A stretch of 64,000 nucleotides of DNA from positions 67,393-131,392 of the forward strand of contig JBGTHQ010000002.1 in the NCBI GenBank assembly GCA_041746135.1, given 5' to 3'. The notes under the pieces were generated by a model. It searched no databases, was not told the DNA's origin, and saw only the letters and a list, made by a program, of their open reading frames with translations. The stretch is from Alg239-R122 sp041746135 (GTDB lineage Bacteria > Pseudomonadota > Alphaproteobacteria > Sphingomonadales > Sphingomonadaceae). Positions 25,167 to 35,163 of this stretch are shown here, in pieces. The position numbers and the translations under genes are program-made. Within the stretch, counting starts at the first letter, position 1. Every line of letters starts with the position of its first letter.

Positions 25167-26204
25167 TTAACCGAGAAAAGAACTTTTGCGGACGATCAAT
25201 TGGGTCGGCAAGCGGCTATCCGGTCTTTCCTTACCCTGAATTTCGGCCAACAACGTACTGACGAGCCGTTCTCCCGCGCCCTTGATATCCTGCATGATGG
25301 TGGTGAGAGGGGGTGTGGTAAGACTGGCGGCGGGGATGTCGTCAAATCCGACCACCGCCACATCATTCGGTATCCTGAGTCCGGCAGCGGACAAGGCCCG
25401 CATCGCGCCCATAGCGATCAAATCGCTGCCGGCGAAGATGCCATCGAACGGTTTGCCTGACGCAAGCAGGCTGCAGGCAGCATCGTATCCTGCCTCTTCG
25501 GTCGTGATCGCATCATGTTGCAAAGTTTCGCCCGGTTCCATTCCCGCTTCACGTAACGCGGCACACAGTCCGCGATATCGATGGGCAAATTCAGGATAAT
25601 GATCATCCGCATGTCCTAGGAAAGCGATCTGTGTGCACCCGGCTTCCAGCAGATGCCGTCCGACCAAGCGGCCGGCGTCCAGATTGTCTGACCCGATGGT
25701 GGAGCCGCTGCCGTCGCTGCTGACCGATCCCCAACGCGCAAAGTGCGTCCCTTGTTTCTGTAATTGTTCTAGCCGATCTTCGTATACGCGGTAATCGCCA
25801 TAGCCGAGCAGGATGAGCCCGTCGGCGCGGTGGCTGTCCTGATATTGTACGTGCCAGTCATCCTCCATTTTCTGAAATGAGATCAACAGGTCCAATCCGT
25901 GGTTGGCGCAGGCACGGGTGATCGAACCGAGCATGGCCAAAAAAAACGGATTGATCATGCTTTCGTCAGGCGTGGGGTCCTCGAAAAAAAGCAGGGCAAA
26001 GGTGTTGGACCGCTGCGAGCGCAGCGAGGAGGCGTTCTTGTCTACTGTGTAATTCAGTTTGCGTGCGATCTTTTCGATTTTTGCGCGTGTTATTGCGCTG
26101 ACCGATTTGTCGCCGCGTAGGGCGCGGCTAACGGTGGGTTGGGAGACACCGGCTGCATAGGCAATATCGAAACTGGTCGATTTCCCGGTCGGTTTGCGGC
26201 CCAT
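25167..26204 (-). CDS. LacI-family regulator of the alpha-glucan locus
   Basis: 345 residues. GGAGG stands 6 bases before the ATG. The N-terminal LacI HTH is clear: FDIAYAAGVSQPTVSRALRGDKSVS, with hinge helix near LNYTVDKNASSLRSQ. The periplasmic-binding-protein-like sensor follows (FDGIFAGSDLIAMGAMRAL and VAVVGFDDIPAASLTTPPLTTI). Such regulators repress sugar uptake and hydrolase genes and release DNA on ligand binding. Its location between the transporter/amylase pair and the TBDR cluster suggests a MalR/SusR-like role with maltose as probable inducer (inference). Confidence 0.9.
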   Translation of the reverse strand: MGRKPTGKSTSFDIAYAAGVSQPTVSRALRGDKSVSAITRAKIEKIARKLNYTVDKNASSLRSQRSNTFALLFFEDPTPDESMINPFFLAMLGSITRACANHGLDLLISFQKMEDDWHVQYQDSHRADGLILLGYGDYRVYEDRLEQLQKQGTHFARWGSVSSDGSGSTIGSDNLDAGRLVGRHLLEAGCTQIAFLGHADDHYPEFAHRYRGLCAALREAGMEPGETLQHDAITTEEAGYDAACSLLASGKPFDGIFAGSDLIAMGAMRALSAAGLRIPNDVAVVGFDDIPAASLTTPPLTTIMQDIKGAGERLVSTLLAEIQGKERPDSRLPTQLIVRKSSFLG

Positions 26205-26316
26205 TAATATCCTCCACCCGTTTGCTCTTTAGGCTTATGTCCAGATAGGACAAACCCGTCGCCAACGCAATCAAGTGCTTTGCAAATGCCGTGCCGCCAA
26301 TTAAGCATTCCCGACT

Positions 26317-27009
26317 ATGTCGAATCCACTATCGCTGTCACAAATATCTTGCGCCACTTGGACATCGTTCGGTAGCGAATGCCAGCCGTTGCTAACAGTC
26401 GGTAATGCGCTGTCCGACCCCGGTTTGGTGGTCAGCATCGCGCAGCAACACGAATACCGGCCCATCGGTCCCTTTTATCCCGGAATTCGCGCACCTGTAT
26501 CGGCCGAAATTGCCATGCCGCTTGTTGCCCCCATTCTTTCAGAACTGCAAACGCGTTTCGCGCTTTGTCATCTTCCAATCTATCACGAATGTTATTTGAG
26601 TGTCGTGACGTGTAACAGCAGGGATCTCACGCCCATCCAGCGGGTGCCGCATTTCGATGGCGTCGAAAACGATCGGCTGGCCATACTCTTGTATCTCGAC
26701 CGGGCCGAACAGGGCGGAACGGCATTTTTCCGGCAGCGCTCCACCGGATTCGAAAGCGTCGATGCCGATCGTTTCGGCCCTTATCGCGAAACACTGGAGC
26801 GCGAGACGGCGCAATATGGCCTGCCTGGTGGTTATATCGCTGGCGATACGGATATGTTTGAACAAACGCACCGGATCGCGGGAGTTTTCAATCGCATGAT
26901 CGCCTATCGCGGAAATACGCTGCACTGTGCAGCTCTTCCTGCCGGTTTTTCACCGACGGCCGATATCGCGAGAGGACGGCTGACTCTCAATCTATTCCTC
27001 CGGACATGA
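26317..27009 (+). CDS. DUF6445 family protein
   Basis: 230 residues, divergent from the regulator gene by 112 bp. It matches the DUF6445 family found beside tryptophan-halogenase-like genes and TBDRs. An H-x-D arrangement in VPHFDGVENDRLAILLYLD and a later His in MIAYRGNTLHCA resemble the metal facial triad of Fe(II)/2-oxoglutarate oxygenases, so an oxygenase-like fold is possible, but no activity is established. No signal peptide is visible. The ribosome-binding site is weak. A TGTCC-N5-GGACA palindrome at 26238..26252 lies in the divergent promoter region. Confidence 0.75.
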   Translation: MSNPLSLSQISCATWTSFGSECQPLLTVGNALSDPGLVVSIAQQHEYRPIGPFYPGIRAPVSAEIAMPLVAPILSELQTRFALCHLPIYHECYLSVVTCNSRDLTPIQRVPHFDGVENDRLAILLYLDRAEQGGTAFFRQRSTGFESVDADRFGPYRETLERETAQYGLPGGYIAGDTDMFEQTHRIAGVFNRMIAYRGNTLHCAALPAGFSPTADIARGRLTLNLFLRT

Positions 27010-27094
27010 GGGGCAATCGCCAAGTTTTGTCGCATGGCATCTTCGTTCACACGGTTTAGGCAAAAGTGCAGTGGTGCGCCGGATCGCCGTTTTG

Positions 27095-27106
27095 CGTATA
27101 CGTATG
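27095..27106 (+). promoter_or_regulatory. CGTATACGTATG, second copy of the candidate operator
   Basis: Lies 125 bp upstream of the TBDR ATG and matches CGTATACGAATG upstream of the transporter gene at 11 of 12 positions. The core CGTATACG also occurs twice in coding DNA in this window, so the core alone is weak evidence; the extended match and the locations carry it. Confidence 0.4.
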
Positions 27107-27230
27107 CCTTCTTTCCATATCTCTCCGTCTGGCCCAGACATACCGTAAGCAAAGCCGTCTGATCGACGCTTGCACCAGACTAGAGCGGGTATAAGCCGAA
27201 CGGCATCCCGGACAACAGGAGAGGAAAATC

Positions 27231-30047
27231 ATGATATTTCGGAACAAGCTTTCCGCCGGCATAAGCGCCACCGCATTGACAGTGGCGATGTCAGCGCTGT
27301 TAACAGCGGCACCCATTTCGGCACAGGAAGCATCCGTTGAACCGGGTGACGAAAATGTTTCGGAAAAGGATAATGGCGCTGAAGATAACGTCATTGTCGT
27401 TACCGGCTATCGTCAGGCTCTGGAAAACGCGATCAACCTGAAACGGGAAAGCCCCGTGATTGCCGAAGCTTTCTCCTCCGAAGATATCGGCAAGCTTCCT
27501 GACGTATCGATTGCCGAAACGCTTGGCCGTCTGCCGGGTCTGGCCGTACAACGCATCGATGGCCGCGCACAGAGCCTGTCCATCCGCGGTCTCGGTCCGG
27601 ACTATTCGACATCCTTGCTGAACGGCCGCGAACTGGTTTCGTCGGGTGACAACCGCGCGGTAGAATACGATCAATACCCCTCCGAACTGATCGATCAGGG
27701 CGTGGTTTACAAGACACCATATGCGGGGCTGATCGGGCAGGGACTGGCCGGCACGGTCGATCTGCGCACGATCCGTCCCTTGTCCAAGGGAGAGCGAATT
27801 GTTTCGCTCGGCGCGCGTGCCGAATTCAATGAGGACGGTTCGCTCAATCCCGATATCGACGGTTGGGGCTATCGCGCGACCGGCACCTATGTCGACCAGT
27901 TTGCCGATGATACGGTCGGCGTCGCTTTGGGTGCGGCTTACCAGTCCTCCCCCAGTCAGGTGAAGAAGTTCAATGCCTGGGGTTATCCCGACGATGCGGG
28001 TTTTGCTGTGCTTGGAGGAATGAAGCCCTTTGCCAAGTCGGTCGATCTGGACCGTCTGGGCGTATTCGGCACGATAGAGTGGCAGCCTACACTGGAATGG
28101 AATTCGACCATCGACCTGTTCTACGCCGATTATCGTGAGCGCATTCCGCAGCGCGGGATCGAATTTCCGTTTAACCCCGGCTGGGGTGCGGGCACGACCA
28201 TCACCGGCAATAGCGGCGGCGATTTTCCCGACCAGGTAAGTTTCGCAAATGTCCAGCCGGTCGTTCGCAACGATTATGACCGCAAGGACACCGAAACGTT
28301 CGCTGCGGGCTGGAATACGAAATACGAAAATGACGATGTCATCCTCAACCTGGATGTCTCTTACTCAAAGGCTGATCGGCGTCTGCAGCTGATTGAATCC
28401 TATTCGGGCCTTACTTACGCCGCCAATCCTGCTGGTCCATCAGACACTGTCACCTATACCCGCAATTCGAATGGCTTCCCCTTCAGCTTTTCCAATGCCA
28501 TCGATTATTCCAACACCAACCTGATCCAGCTTACTGATCCGCGCGGCTGGGGGGCAGGCGGTATCGTGCAGGCAGGTTTCATCAACGACACAGCAACAAA
28601 CGATGAATTGTGGTCGGGCCGCGCTGAAGTGGTCGGCAAGGTCGAGCACGGCCTGATCGAACATCTGGTCGCGGGCATTGCCTATGCCGATCGCACAAAA
28701 TCGCGCGATATTACGCAGAATTTCCTGAGCCTGGCGGGCGGGCCTTCGGTTTTTGCGGGTCAAGGTGCGGTGACGCGGCTACCCATTCCATCCGACGCAT
28801 TGCTCAATCCGACAGCGGCCCTATCGTTTCTCGGCTTTGGACCGCAAGTTACATATGATCCGTTTGTCCTGCTGAATAACGGCACCTATGTGCTGACCGA
28901 CGTCCAAAGTTCCGACCTGCCCTTCCCGGGCGACTGGACGGTCAGCGAGAAAGTCTATACTGGATATGTCCGCGCCGATCTGGACACACAGATTGGCAGC
29001 TTGCCGATGACCGGAAATGTCGGCGTACAACTTGTCTTCACCGACCAGAATTCACGCGGGTTCAGTTCGAATGGCGGCATCGGTGCGCAGCAGATTCCGA
29101 CCAGCGGCGGCGACAATTACGCCCATGTTCTGCCCAGCATGTCTCTCAATTTCGAACTTTCGCCGGATATGAAGCTGCGCTTTGGCGCCGCCCGCACACT
29201 CGCGCGGCCGCGGATGGATCAGCTCAACGCTTCGTCCAATGCCTCGATTGCCAACCAGCCCCAGGCTCCTTTGGGTTCAATCTTCAGCGGCGGCGGCGGC
29301 AATCCGCAGCTTCGTCCCTATGTCGCCAATGGCGTCGATGTTTCCTATGAATGGTATTTCGGCGGCGGTGTCGGATATCTCGCACTCGCCGGCTATTATA
29401 AATGGCTCGAGGATTTTGTGAATCCCAACGCTTCGGTCGTGAGCGATTTTTCCTATCTCGTGCCGACGCTTTCCGGTGCACAGCTTGCGGCTTTCAACCA
29501 GAGCGGCGGCCAGACGCTGGGCCTGACCAGCGGACCGGATAACGGCGCGGAAGGGTATATCAGAGGTTTCGAAGCCAGCCTGTCGCTTCCATTTGAAATA
29601 TTCAGCCAGAGCCTGAGCGGTTTCGGTTTCCAGACAAGTGCATCTTTTACCGATAGCGAACTGACCGTTTCGCCCCCGGGCAGCGATCCATTCGATGTGG
29701 ATGTCCCTGGACTGTCCAAATGGGTCGTGAATTCAACTGCCTATTTCGAAAACTCGGGCTTTGAGGCGCGCCTAAGCCATCGTTATCGCAGCAAGTTCCT
29801 TGCCGAGTTTATTGGTATTTCGGCAAGCCGGTCGTTCCGCGAGACCTATCCGGAATCCATTTTCGATGCGCAAATCGGTTACCGGTTCCAAGATGGCTCT
29901 GCATTGGAAGGATTGTCGATCACGCTTCAGGCACTGAACCTTACAAACGAACCGTTCGTTAATTATCAGGCTGGCGACCGCCAGCAGATTATCGACTATG
30001 AAGAATATGGCCGGACTTATCTGATCGGCGCGTCCTACAGGTTCTGA
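27231..30047 (+). CDS. Large TonB-dependent receptor for alpha-glucans
   Basis: 938 residues. AGGAGAGG stands ahead of the ATG. Signal peptide ends PISAQE. TonB-box region DNVIVVTGYRQALENAINLKR, then the plug with VSIAETLGRLPGLAVQRIDGRAQSLSIRGLGPDYSTSLLNGRE, the hallmark of the carbohydrate-type TBDR group that includes Caulobacter MalA. The barrel ends YLIGASYRF with terminal Phe. Placed between the LacI-type regulator and the hydrolase operon, it very likely imports maltodextrins across the outer membrane. The gene is followed after about 105 bp by the halogenase/hydrolase train. Confidence 0.92.
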   Translation: MIFRNKLSAGISATALTVAMSALLTAAPISAQEASVEPGDENVSEKDNGAEDNVIVVTGYRQALENAINLKRESPVIAEAFSSEDIGKLPDVSIAETLGRLPGLAVQRIDGRAQSLSIRGLGPDYSTSLLNGRELVSSGDNRAVEYDQYPSELIDQGVVYKTPYAGLIGQGLAGTVDLRTIRPLSKGERIVSLGARAEFNEDGSLNPDIDGWGYRATGTYVDQFADDTVGVALGAAYQSSPSQVKKFNAWGYPDDAGFAVLGGMKPFAKSVDLDRLGVFGTIEWQPTLEWNSTIDLFYADYRERIPQRGIEFPFNPGWGAGTTITGNSGGDFPDQVSFANVQPVVRNDYDRKDTETFAAGWNTKYENDDVILNLDVSYSKADRRLQLIESYSGLTYAANPAGPSDTVTYTRNSNGFPFSFSNAIDYSNTNLIQLTDPRGWGAGGIVQAGFINDTATNDELWSGRAEVVGKVEHGLIEHLVAGIAYADRTKSRDITQNFLSLAGGPSVFAGQGAVTRLPIPSDALLNPTAALSFLGFGPQVTYDPFVLLNNGTYVLTDVQSSDLPFPGDWTVSEKVYTGYVRADLDTQIGSLPMTGNVGVQLVFTDQNSRGFSSNGGIGAQQIPTSGGDNYAHVLPSMSLNFELSPDMKLRFGAARTLARPRMDQLNASSNASIANQPQAPLGSIFSGGGGNPQLRPYVANGVDVSYEWYFGGGVGYLALAGYYKWLEDFVNPNASVVSDFSYLVPTLSGAQLAAFNQSGGQTLGLTSGPDNGAEGYIRGFEASLSLPFEIFSQSLSGFGFQTSASFTDSELTVSPPGSDPFDVDVPGLSKWVVNSTAYFENSGFEARLSHRYRSKFLAEFIGISASRSFRETYPESIFDAQIGYRFQDGSALEGLSITLQALNLTNEPFVNYQAGDRQQIIDYEEYGRTYLIGASYRF

Positions 30048-30152
30048 TCTGTTGCGGAAAGGGCAGGCTATACAATTTATGTCCCTTCAAGCTTTAGATC
30101 GTGCGTGTATGAGCGGGTTGCTCTTGGTGCGCAAAGACTGGATAATGAAGCG

Positions 30153-31670
30153 ATGTCTGACGCAGAACATGTTCAAATCCTGATTGTTGGCGGCGGGACT
30201 GCGGGATGGATGACGGCCGCAGCGCTTGCGAGATTTGCGCCTTCCGGGTCGAAACTGGGCTTGGTGGAAAGCGATGCCATCGGCACGGTGGGTGTCGGAG
30301 AAGCGACGATACCGCAAATCCATCTGTTCAATGGCGCGCTCGGTCTAGACGAAGCGGAATTTGTCCGCGAGACCAAAGCCAGTTTCAAGCTAGGGATAGA
30401 ATTTGACGGCTGGCAGCGCGAAGGCGCCAGTTATATGCATGCATTTGGCAATATCGGCCGCGGCGCAGGGATGCTGCCGTTCCAGCATTACTGGCTGAGG
30501 GCTCGACAACTCGGCTTCGCCAAACCGCTACAACGCTATTCGTTAAACGAACTGGCCGCACGCACCATGCGCATGCAGCATGGTCGGCGCACAGAAAAGT
30601 CTCCGGAGCTGCCCTATGCCTATCATTTCGATGCCGCGCTCTATGCCGCCTATTTGCGTCGCTATGCAGAGCAGCGCGGGGTCACGCGATACGAAGGAAA
30701 GGTGGCCAGCGTGGAGCGTAACGCAGAGAGCGGCGACATTGCTTGCGTTACGCTCGATAATGGCCGTTTAATGGCAGCAGATTTCTTCATCGACTGTACC
30801 GGCTTTCGCGGCCTGTTGATCGAAGGCGCTTTGCAGACCGGGTTCGAGGACTGGTCACATTACTTGCCATGCGACCGTGCACTGGCCGTCCCATGCGCGA
30901 GCGGCGGCGATTTCAATCCCTATACGCGCTCCATCGCGCGCAAGGCAGGGTGGCAGTGGCGCATACCTCTTCAACACCGGATCGGTAACGGGCTGGTCTA
31001 TTCTTCTGCCCATATGTCGGATGACGAAGCCGCCGAAACGTTGCTCGGCAATCTGGACGGGGATGCGCGGGGCAATCCACGACCGATCCGTTTCACCACA
31101 GGCAAGCGGCGGCGGCACTGGAATCACAATTGTCTCGCCATCGGCCTATCCGCCGGATTTATGGAGCCACTCGAATCGACCAGCATCCACTTGATACAAA
31201 GTGCGATTTCGCGATTTCTATCTGTCCTGCCCACTGGAAGATGCGACCCGGCGATCGTGAATTATTTCAATGCCCAGTCCGATTTCGAATGGGAGCGCAT
31301 CCGGGATTTTCTGGTGCTGCACTACCATGCCAACGAACGCCGCGGCGAACCTTTTTGGGACGATATGCGCGACATGGAATTGCCCGGCACACTAACTGCA
31401 AAGCTTGACCAGTGGCGCGCCACCGGTTTCATTCACCGTGAGCATGAGGAACTGTTCACCGAAGTCGCCTGGTTGCAGGTTCTGGCTGGCCAGAATGTCG
31501 AGGCCCGAGCCTATAATCCTATTGCCGACACCCTGTCCGAACATGATCTGCGCACGCTTTTGGACAACACCGAAGCTGCATTGGTCGAAGAAGTGCGCCA
31601 CATGCCGCGCCATCTCGATGTTGTACAGCAGATGGTCTCCGGCAAAACTCTCAGAGAAGTTTCCGCATGA
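30153..31670 (+). CDS. FAD-dependent tryptophan-halogenase homologue 1
   Basis: 505 residues from the ATG at 30153 (MSDAEHVQI); a GTG at 30105 is an alternative. The flavin motif GGGTAGWM is at residues 10-17. Halogenase marks: GVGEATIP, a Lys in ASFKLGIEF matching the catalytic Lys79 position of PrnA, the WxWxIP motif as WQWRIP, and a Glu in FMEPLESTSIHLI matching PrnA Glu346. So all key residues of the flavin-dependent halogenase family are kept. Its occurrence in a starch operon is known for this group but the substrate is not. It overlaps the next amylase gene by 4 bases (ATGA). Confidence 0.88.
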   Translation: MSDAEHVQILIVGGGTAGWMTAAALARFAPSGSKLGLVESDAIGTVGVGEATIPQIHLFNGALGLDEAEFVRETKASFKLGIEFDGWQREGASYMHAFGNIGRGAGMLPFQHYWLRARQLGFAKPLQRYSLNELAARTMRMQHGRRTEKSPELPYAYHFDAALYAAYLRRYAEQRGVTRYEGKVASVERNAESGDIACVTLDNGRLMAADFFIDCTGFRGLLIEGALQTGFEDWSHYLPCDRALAVPCASGGDFNPYTRSIARKAGWQWRIPLQHRIGNGLVYSSAHMSDDEAAETLLGNLDGDARGNPRPIRFTTGKRRRHWNHNCLAIGLSAGFMEPLESTSIHLIQSAISRFLSVLPTGRCDPAIVNYFNAQSDFEWERIRDFLVLHYHANERRGEPFWDDMRDMELPGTLTAKLDQWRATGFIHREHEELFTEVAWLQVLAGQNVEARAYNPIADTLSEHDLRTLLDNTEAALVEEVRHMPRHLDVVQQMVSGKTLREVSA

Positions 31671-33523
31671 AACCAGTTCGCATCCTTGCGTTCGCCCTCG
31701 CTATCAGCTTGTCAGCCTGCGCCGCTGCCCAGACGCCGCAGATAGATGGTGCTGCCGCGTTGCCCCCGGCTTCCGACACCGACCGCAACTTTCGCAGTCG
31801 CGTGCCGTCCGAAGAAATTGTTTATTTCGTCCTTCCCGACCGGTTCGAAAATGGTGATCCCGCCAACGATCTGGGCGGACTGCCGACCGAACGGTTGCAA
31901 AGCGGTTTCGATCCGTCGGACAAGGGCTTCTATCATGGCGGCGATCTGAAAGGCCTGACGCAGCGGCTCGATTATCTACAAGATATGGGGATCACCGCGA
32001 TCTGGTTTGCACCCATATTTCAAAACAAAGCGGTACAAGGCCCGCCCGGTGATGAAAGCGCCGGATACCACGGCTATTGGGTCACCGATTTTACCCGTCC
32101 CGACGCGCATTTTGGCAGCAACGCTGATTTCAAGACTTTCGTCGACGCCGCCCATGGCCGCGGCATGAAAGTCTATATGGATATCATCACTAACCATAGT
32201 GCGGATGTGATCCAATATACGGACGGCGATTACACTTATCGCAGCAAGGGAGATTATCCCTATTCCACCCGCGGCGGGCCGGAAGGACCGCCGATCAACC
32301 CGGGTTTCATGGGCGATGCCGACAGCTCGCCCGAAAACTTCGCGAAACTGGTCGATCCCGCCTATGCTTATGTGCCGATCGTACCGGACTCCGAACGCGA
32401 TGTGAAAGTTCCCGCATGGCTGAACGACCCGATATATTATCATAATCGCGGCAATTCCTCCTTTACCGGGGAGGACAGCCGCTTTGGCGACTTTGCCGGT
32501 CTAGACGATCTGTTTACCGAACATCCGCGCGTGCGAGAGGGTATGATCGATATCTTCGGTAGCTGGATCGACCGGTTCGGTATTGACGGTTTTCGCATCG
32601 ATACCGCGCGGCACGTCGATCCCGGTTTCTGGCAGGAATTCGTGCCCACGATGAAGGCGCGCGCCGAAGCGGCCGGAATTCCCAATTTCCACATGTTCGG
32701 CGAGGTTTACAAGGATGTGCCCGAAAGCGGCTATATCGCGGAATATACCCGGCGCGACAAATTACCCGCGGTGCTGGATTTCGCCTTTCAGGCGGCCATG
32801 CGCGATATGCTGGGGCGCGGCAAGGGGACTGTCGTACTGGCGCATATGTTCGATGGCGACGTGCTTTACGAAGGGGGCGAAGCGACGGCTATGGGCCTGC
32901 CGACCTTCCTGGGCAATCACGACATGGGACGTTTCTCCACATTGGTGAAACAGGATATGCCCGGTATCTCGCAGCCCGAATTGCTGCAACGGACCATGCT
33001 CGGCCATGCGATGATGCTGACTCTGCGCGGGTCGCCTGTGATCTATTATGGTGACGAACAGGGATTCGTCGGTGACGGCAACGACCAGCTGGCGCGCGAG
33101 GATATGTTTCCCAGCCAGACCGGCGTTTACAACGACAACAATCTGATCGGGACAGAAGCGACCACGGCAGACGCCAATTTCGACACCTCACATCCGATTT
33201 ACCGCCTGATCCGCGAATTTTCCGCCATCCGCCGCGCGCACCCTGCTCTGTCGCGCGGGATGCAGATTGTGCGGCATTATGAGCAGGAACCGGGACTGTT
33301 CGCCGTATCCCGCTTCGATCCGGAAGATGGCACGGAATATCTGCTGGCTTTCAATACCACCGCGCAACCGGTCGTGCGCAATGTCGCGGTCGGATATGAC
33401 GCGGGCAAGTTTATACCCTTGGCCGGATCATGCCCTGCTCAAGTGAGCGCCCCGGGCAGCGTGAGGATTGCCCTGCCCGCATTCGGCTGGGCGGCTTGCC
33501 GGATGAACAGGCGCGCGCCATGA
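31667..33523 (+). CDS. GH13 alpha-amylase lipoprotein
   Basis: 618 residues. Signal with lipobox-like LSAC (residues 15-18). GH13 regions: MDIITNHSAD (I), nucleophile Asp in DGFRIDTARHV (II), acid/base Glu in HMFGEVYKD (III), FLGNHDMGR (IV). The large B-domain insertion (GGPEGPPINPGFMGDADSS) and the opening VYFVLPDRFENGDP resemble cyclomaltodextrinase- or AmyA-type periplasmic amylases. It would cleave imported maltodextrins in the periplasm. It overlaps both neighbours by 4 bases, so expression is coupled. Confidence 0.92.
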   Translation: MKPVRILAFALAISLSACAAAQTPQIDGAAALPPASDTDRNFRSRVPSEEIVYFVLPDRFENGDPANDLGGLPTERLQSGFDPSDKGFYHGGDLKGLTQRLDYLQDMGITAIWFAPIFQNKAVQGPPGDESAGYHGYWVTDFTRPDAHFGSNADFKTFVDAAHGRGMKVYMDIITNHSADVIQYTDGDYTYRSKGDYPYSTRGGPEGPPINPGFMGDADSSPENFAKLVDPAYAYVPIVPDSERDVKVPAWLNDPIYYHNRGNSSFTGEDSRFGDFAGLDDLFTEHPRVREGMIDIFGSWIDRFGIDGFRIDTARHVDPGFWQEFVPTMKARAEAAGIPNFHMFGEVYKDVPESGYIAEYTRRDKLPAVLDFAFQAAMRDMLGRGKGTVVLAHMFDGDVLYEGGEATAMGLPTFLGNHDMGRFSTLVKQDMPGISQPELLQRTMLGHAMMLTLRGSPVIYYGDEQGFVGDGNDQLAREDMFPSQTGVYNDNNLIGTEATTADANFDTSHPIYRLIREFSAIRRAHPALSRGMQIVRHYEQEPGLFAVSRFDPEDGTEYLLAFNTTAQPVVRNVAVGYDAGKFIPLAGSCPAQVSAPGSVRIALPAFGWAACRMNRRAP

Positions 33524-35163
33524 ATGAGATGCTGCAGACTGCAAAAATGCCGGTAAGGCTCGGCAATGAGCCACACGATAAATGGTGGCGTGGCGCGACG
33601 ATATACCAAATCTATCCGCGCAGCTTCATGGATACCAATGGAGACGGCATAGGCGATTTGCCCGGCATAACTCAGCGGCTGGATCATGTAGCATCGCTGG
33701 GCGTGGACGCTATTTGGGTTTCCCCTTTCTTCAAGTCTCCCATGAAAGATTTTGGTTATGACGTGGCCGATTATTGCGATGTCGATCCGATATTCGGCAC
33801 GCTGGCCGATTTCGATGCCCTTATCGAAAAATCTCACAGCCTCGGTTTGAAAGTTCTCATCGACCAGGTCTATTCGCATACTTCGGACGAGCATCCTTGG
33901 TTCGCCGAAAGCCGGTCGAGCAGAGATAATAACAAGGCCGATTGGTATGTTTGGGCCGATGCCAAACCCGACGGTTCGCCGCCATCGAACTGGCAATCGG
34001 TATTCGGCGGTCCAGCCTGGACTTGGGACGCACGCCGACGGCAATATTATCTGCACAATTTCTTGAGCAGCCAGCCACAGGTGAACGGACATAATCCGGA
34101 AGTGCAGGACGCGTTGCTGGCTGTCGCGCGTTTCTGGCTGGATCGCGGTGTCGACGGATTTCGTATCGATGCGCTGAATTTCCTGATGCACGATCCCGAA
34201 TTGCGCGACAACCCAGCCGCCCCGGCAACGAACAGACCGCGCACCCGGCCATTCGATTTCCAGCTACGCCAGCATAACCAGTCGCACCCGCACATTCCAC
34301 TATTTATCGAGCGAATCCGCGAAACGACCGACCGCTACGATGCGATTTTCACGGTTGCCGAAGTCGGCGGCGAGGATGCGCAATCCGAAATGAAGGCTTT
34401 TACCGCCGGCGAAAACCATCTCAATTCGGCATATGGCTTCAACTTCCTGTATGCCGACCGGCTGACCCCAGAGCTGGTCTGCACCGCGCTTGCCGACTGG
34501 CCGGACCAGGATGGTCTGGGATGGCCCAGTTGGGCGTTCGAAAATCATGATGCGCCGCGCGCGCTGTCGCGCTGGTGCGCGCCGGAAGACCGCACTGCCT
34601 TTGCCCGGATGAAAATGCTGTTGCTGGTGTCGCTGCGCGGCAATGCGATCATCTATTTCGGCGAGGAACTGGGGTTGACGCAGGTCGATATTCCGTTCGA
34701 GCAGTTGCACGATCCCGAAGCAATCGCCAACTGGCCGCTTACCCTTTCACGCGACGGCGCCCGCACTCCGATGCCTTGGCAAGCAGATGCGGAAAAAGTG
34801 GGTTTTGGCACTTGCGAACCGTGGCTGCCCGTCGGTGACGAGAACCGCCGAATTGCCGTTGACTTGCAGGAAGAAGACGGCGCGTCGTTACTCCATTATA
34901 CGCGCGCCGTGTTGCAATTACGCAATACCCAACCAGCTCTTAAATATGGGTGTGTATTTCGATGCAATGCGGCGGGCGATCTGCTCGAAATTGTACGCGA
35001 AGCAGAATGTCAACGCCTGCTCTGCCTGTTCAATTTGGGTGTAGACACACTCGACACAGGTATGACAGATATGAACAAGATATTGTTTGCGACACCCGGG
35101 TCCAAGCCATCCCGCCTCGCCCCTTACGGCGCGGTTATTATCGAGGAGACACCATGCGCCTGA
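33520..35163 (+). CDS. GH13 alpha-glucosidase
   Basis: 547 residues from the ATG at 33520, which overlaps the amylase stop (ATGA); the longer upstream frame is ignored. No signal peptide, so cytoplasmic. GH13 regions: LIDQVYSHTSD (I), nucleophile Asp in VDGFRIDALNF (II), acid/base Glu in FTVAEVGGED (III) and FENHDAPR (IV). The opening WWRGATIYQIYPRSFMDTNGDGIGDLPGI is typical of GH13 oligo-1,6-/alpha-glucosidases (subfamily 23-like). It releases glucose from maltose and short maltodextrins imported by the SLC45-type transporter. The stop overlaps the GH97 start by 10 bases. Confidence 0.92.
   Translation: MNEMLQTAKMPVRLGNEPHDKWWRGATIYQIYPRSFMDTNGDGIGDLPGITQRLDHVASLGVDAIWVSPFFKSPMKDFGYDVADYCDVDPIFGTLADFDALIEKSHSLGLKVLIDQVYSHTSDEHPWFAESRSSRDNNKADWYVWADAKPDGSPPSNWQSVFGGPAWTWDARRRQYYLHNFLSSQPQVNGHNPEVQDALLAVARFWLDRGVDGFRIDALNFLMHDPELRDNPAAPATNRPRTRPFDFQLRQHNQSHPHIPLFIERIRETTDRYDAIFTVAEVGGEDAQSEMKAFTAGENHLNSAYGFNFLYADRLTPELVCTALADWPDQDGLGWPSWAFENHDAPRALSRWCAPEDRTAFARMKMLLLVSLRGNAIIYFGEELGLTQVDIPFEQLHDPEAIANWPLTLSRDGARTPMPWQADAEKVGFGTCEPWLPVGDENRRIAVDLQEEDGASLLHYTRAVLQLRNTQPALKYGCVFRCNAAGDLLEIVREAECQRLLCLFNLGVDTLDTGMTDMNKILFATPGSKPSRLAPYGAVIIEETPCA

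Noticed and set aside
25779..25788. Further CGTATACG copy inside the LacI-type gene (and one near 2560)
   Set aside because: Lies in coding sequence and lacks the extended NATG match, so probably chance.
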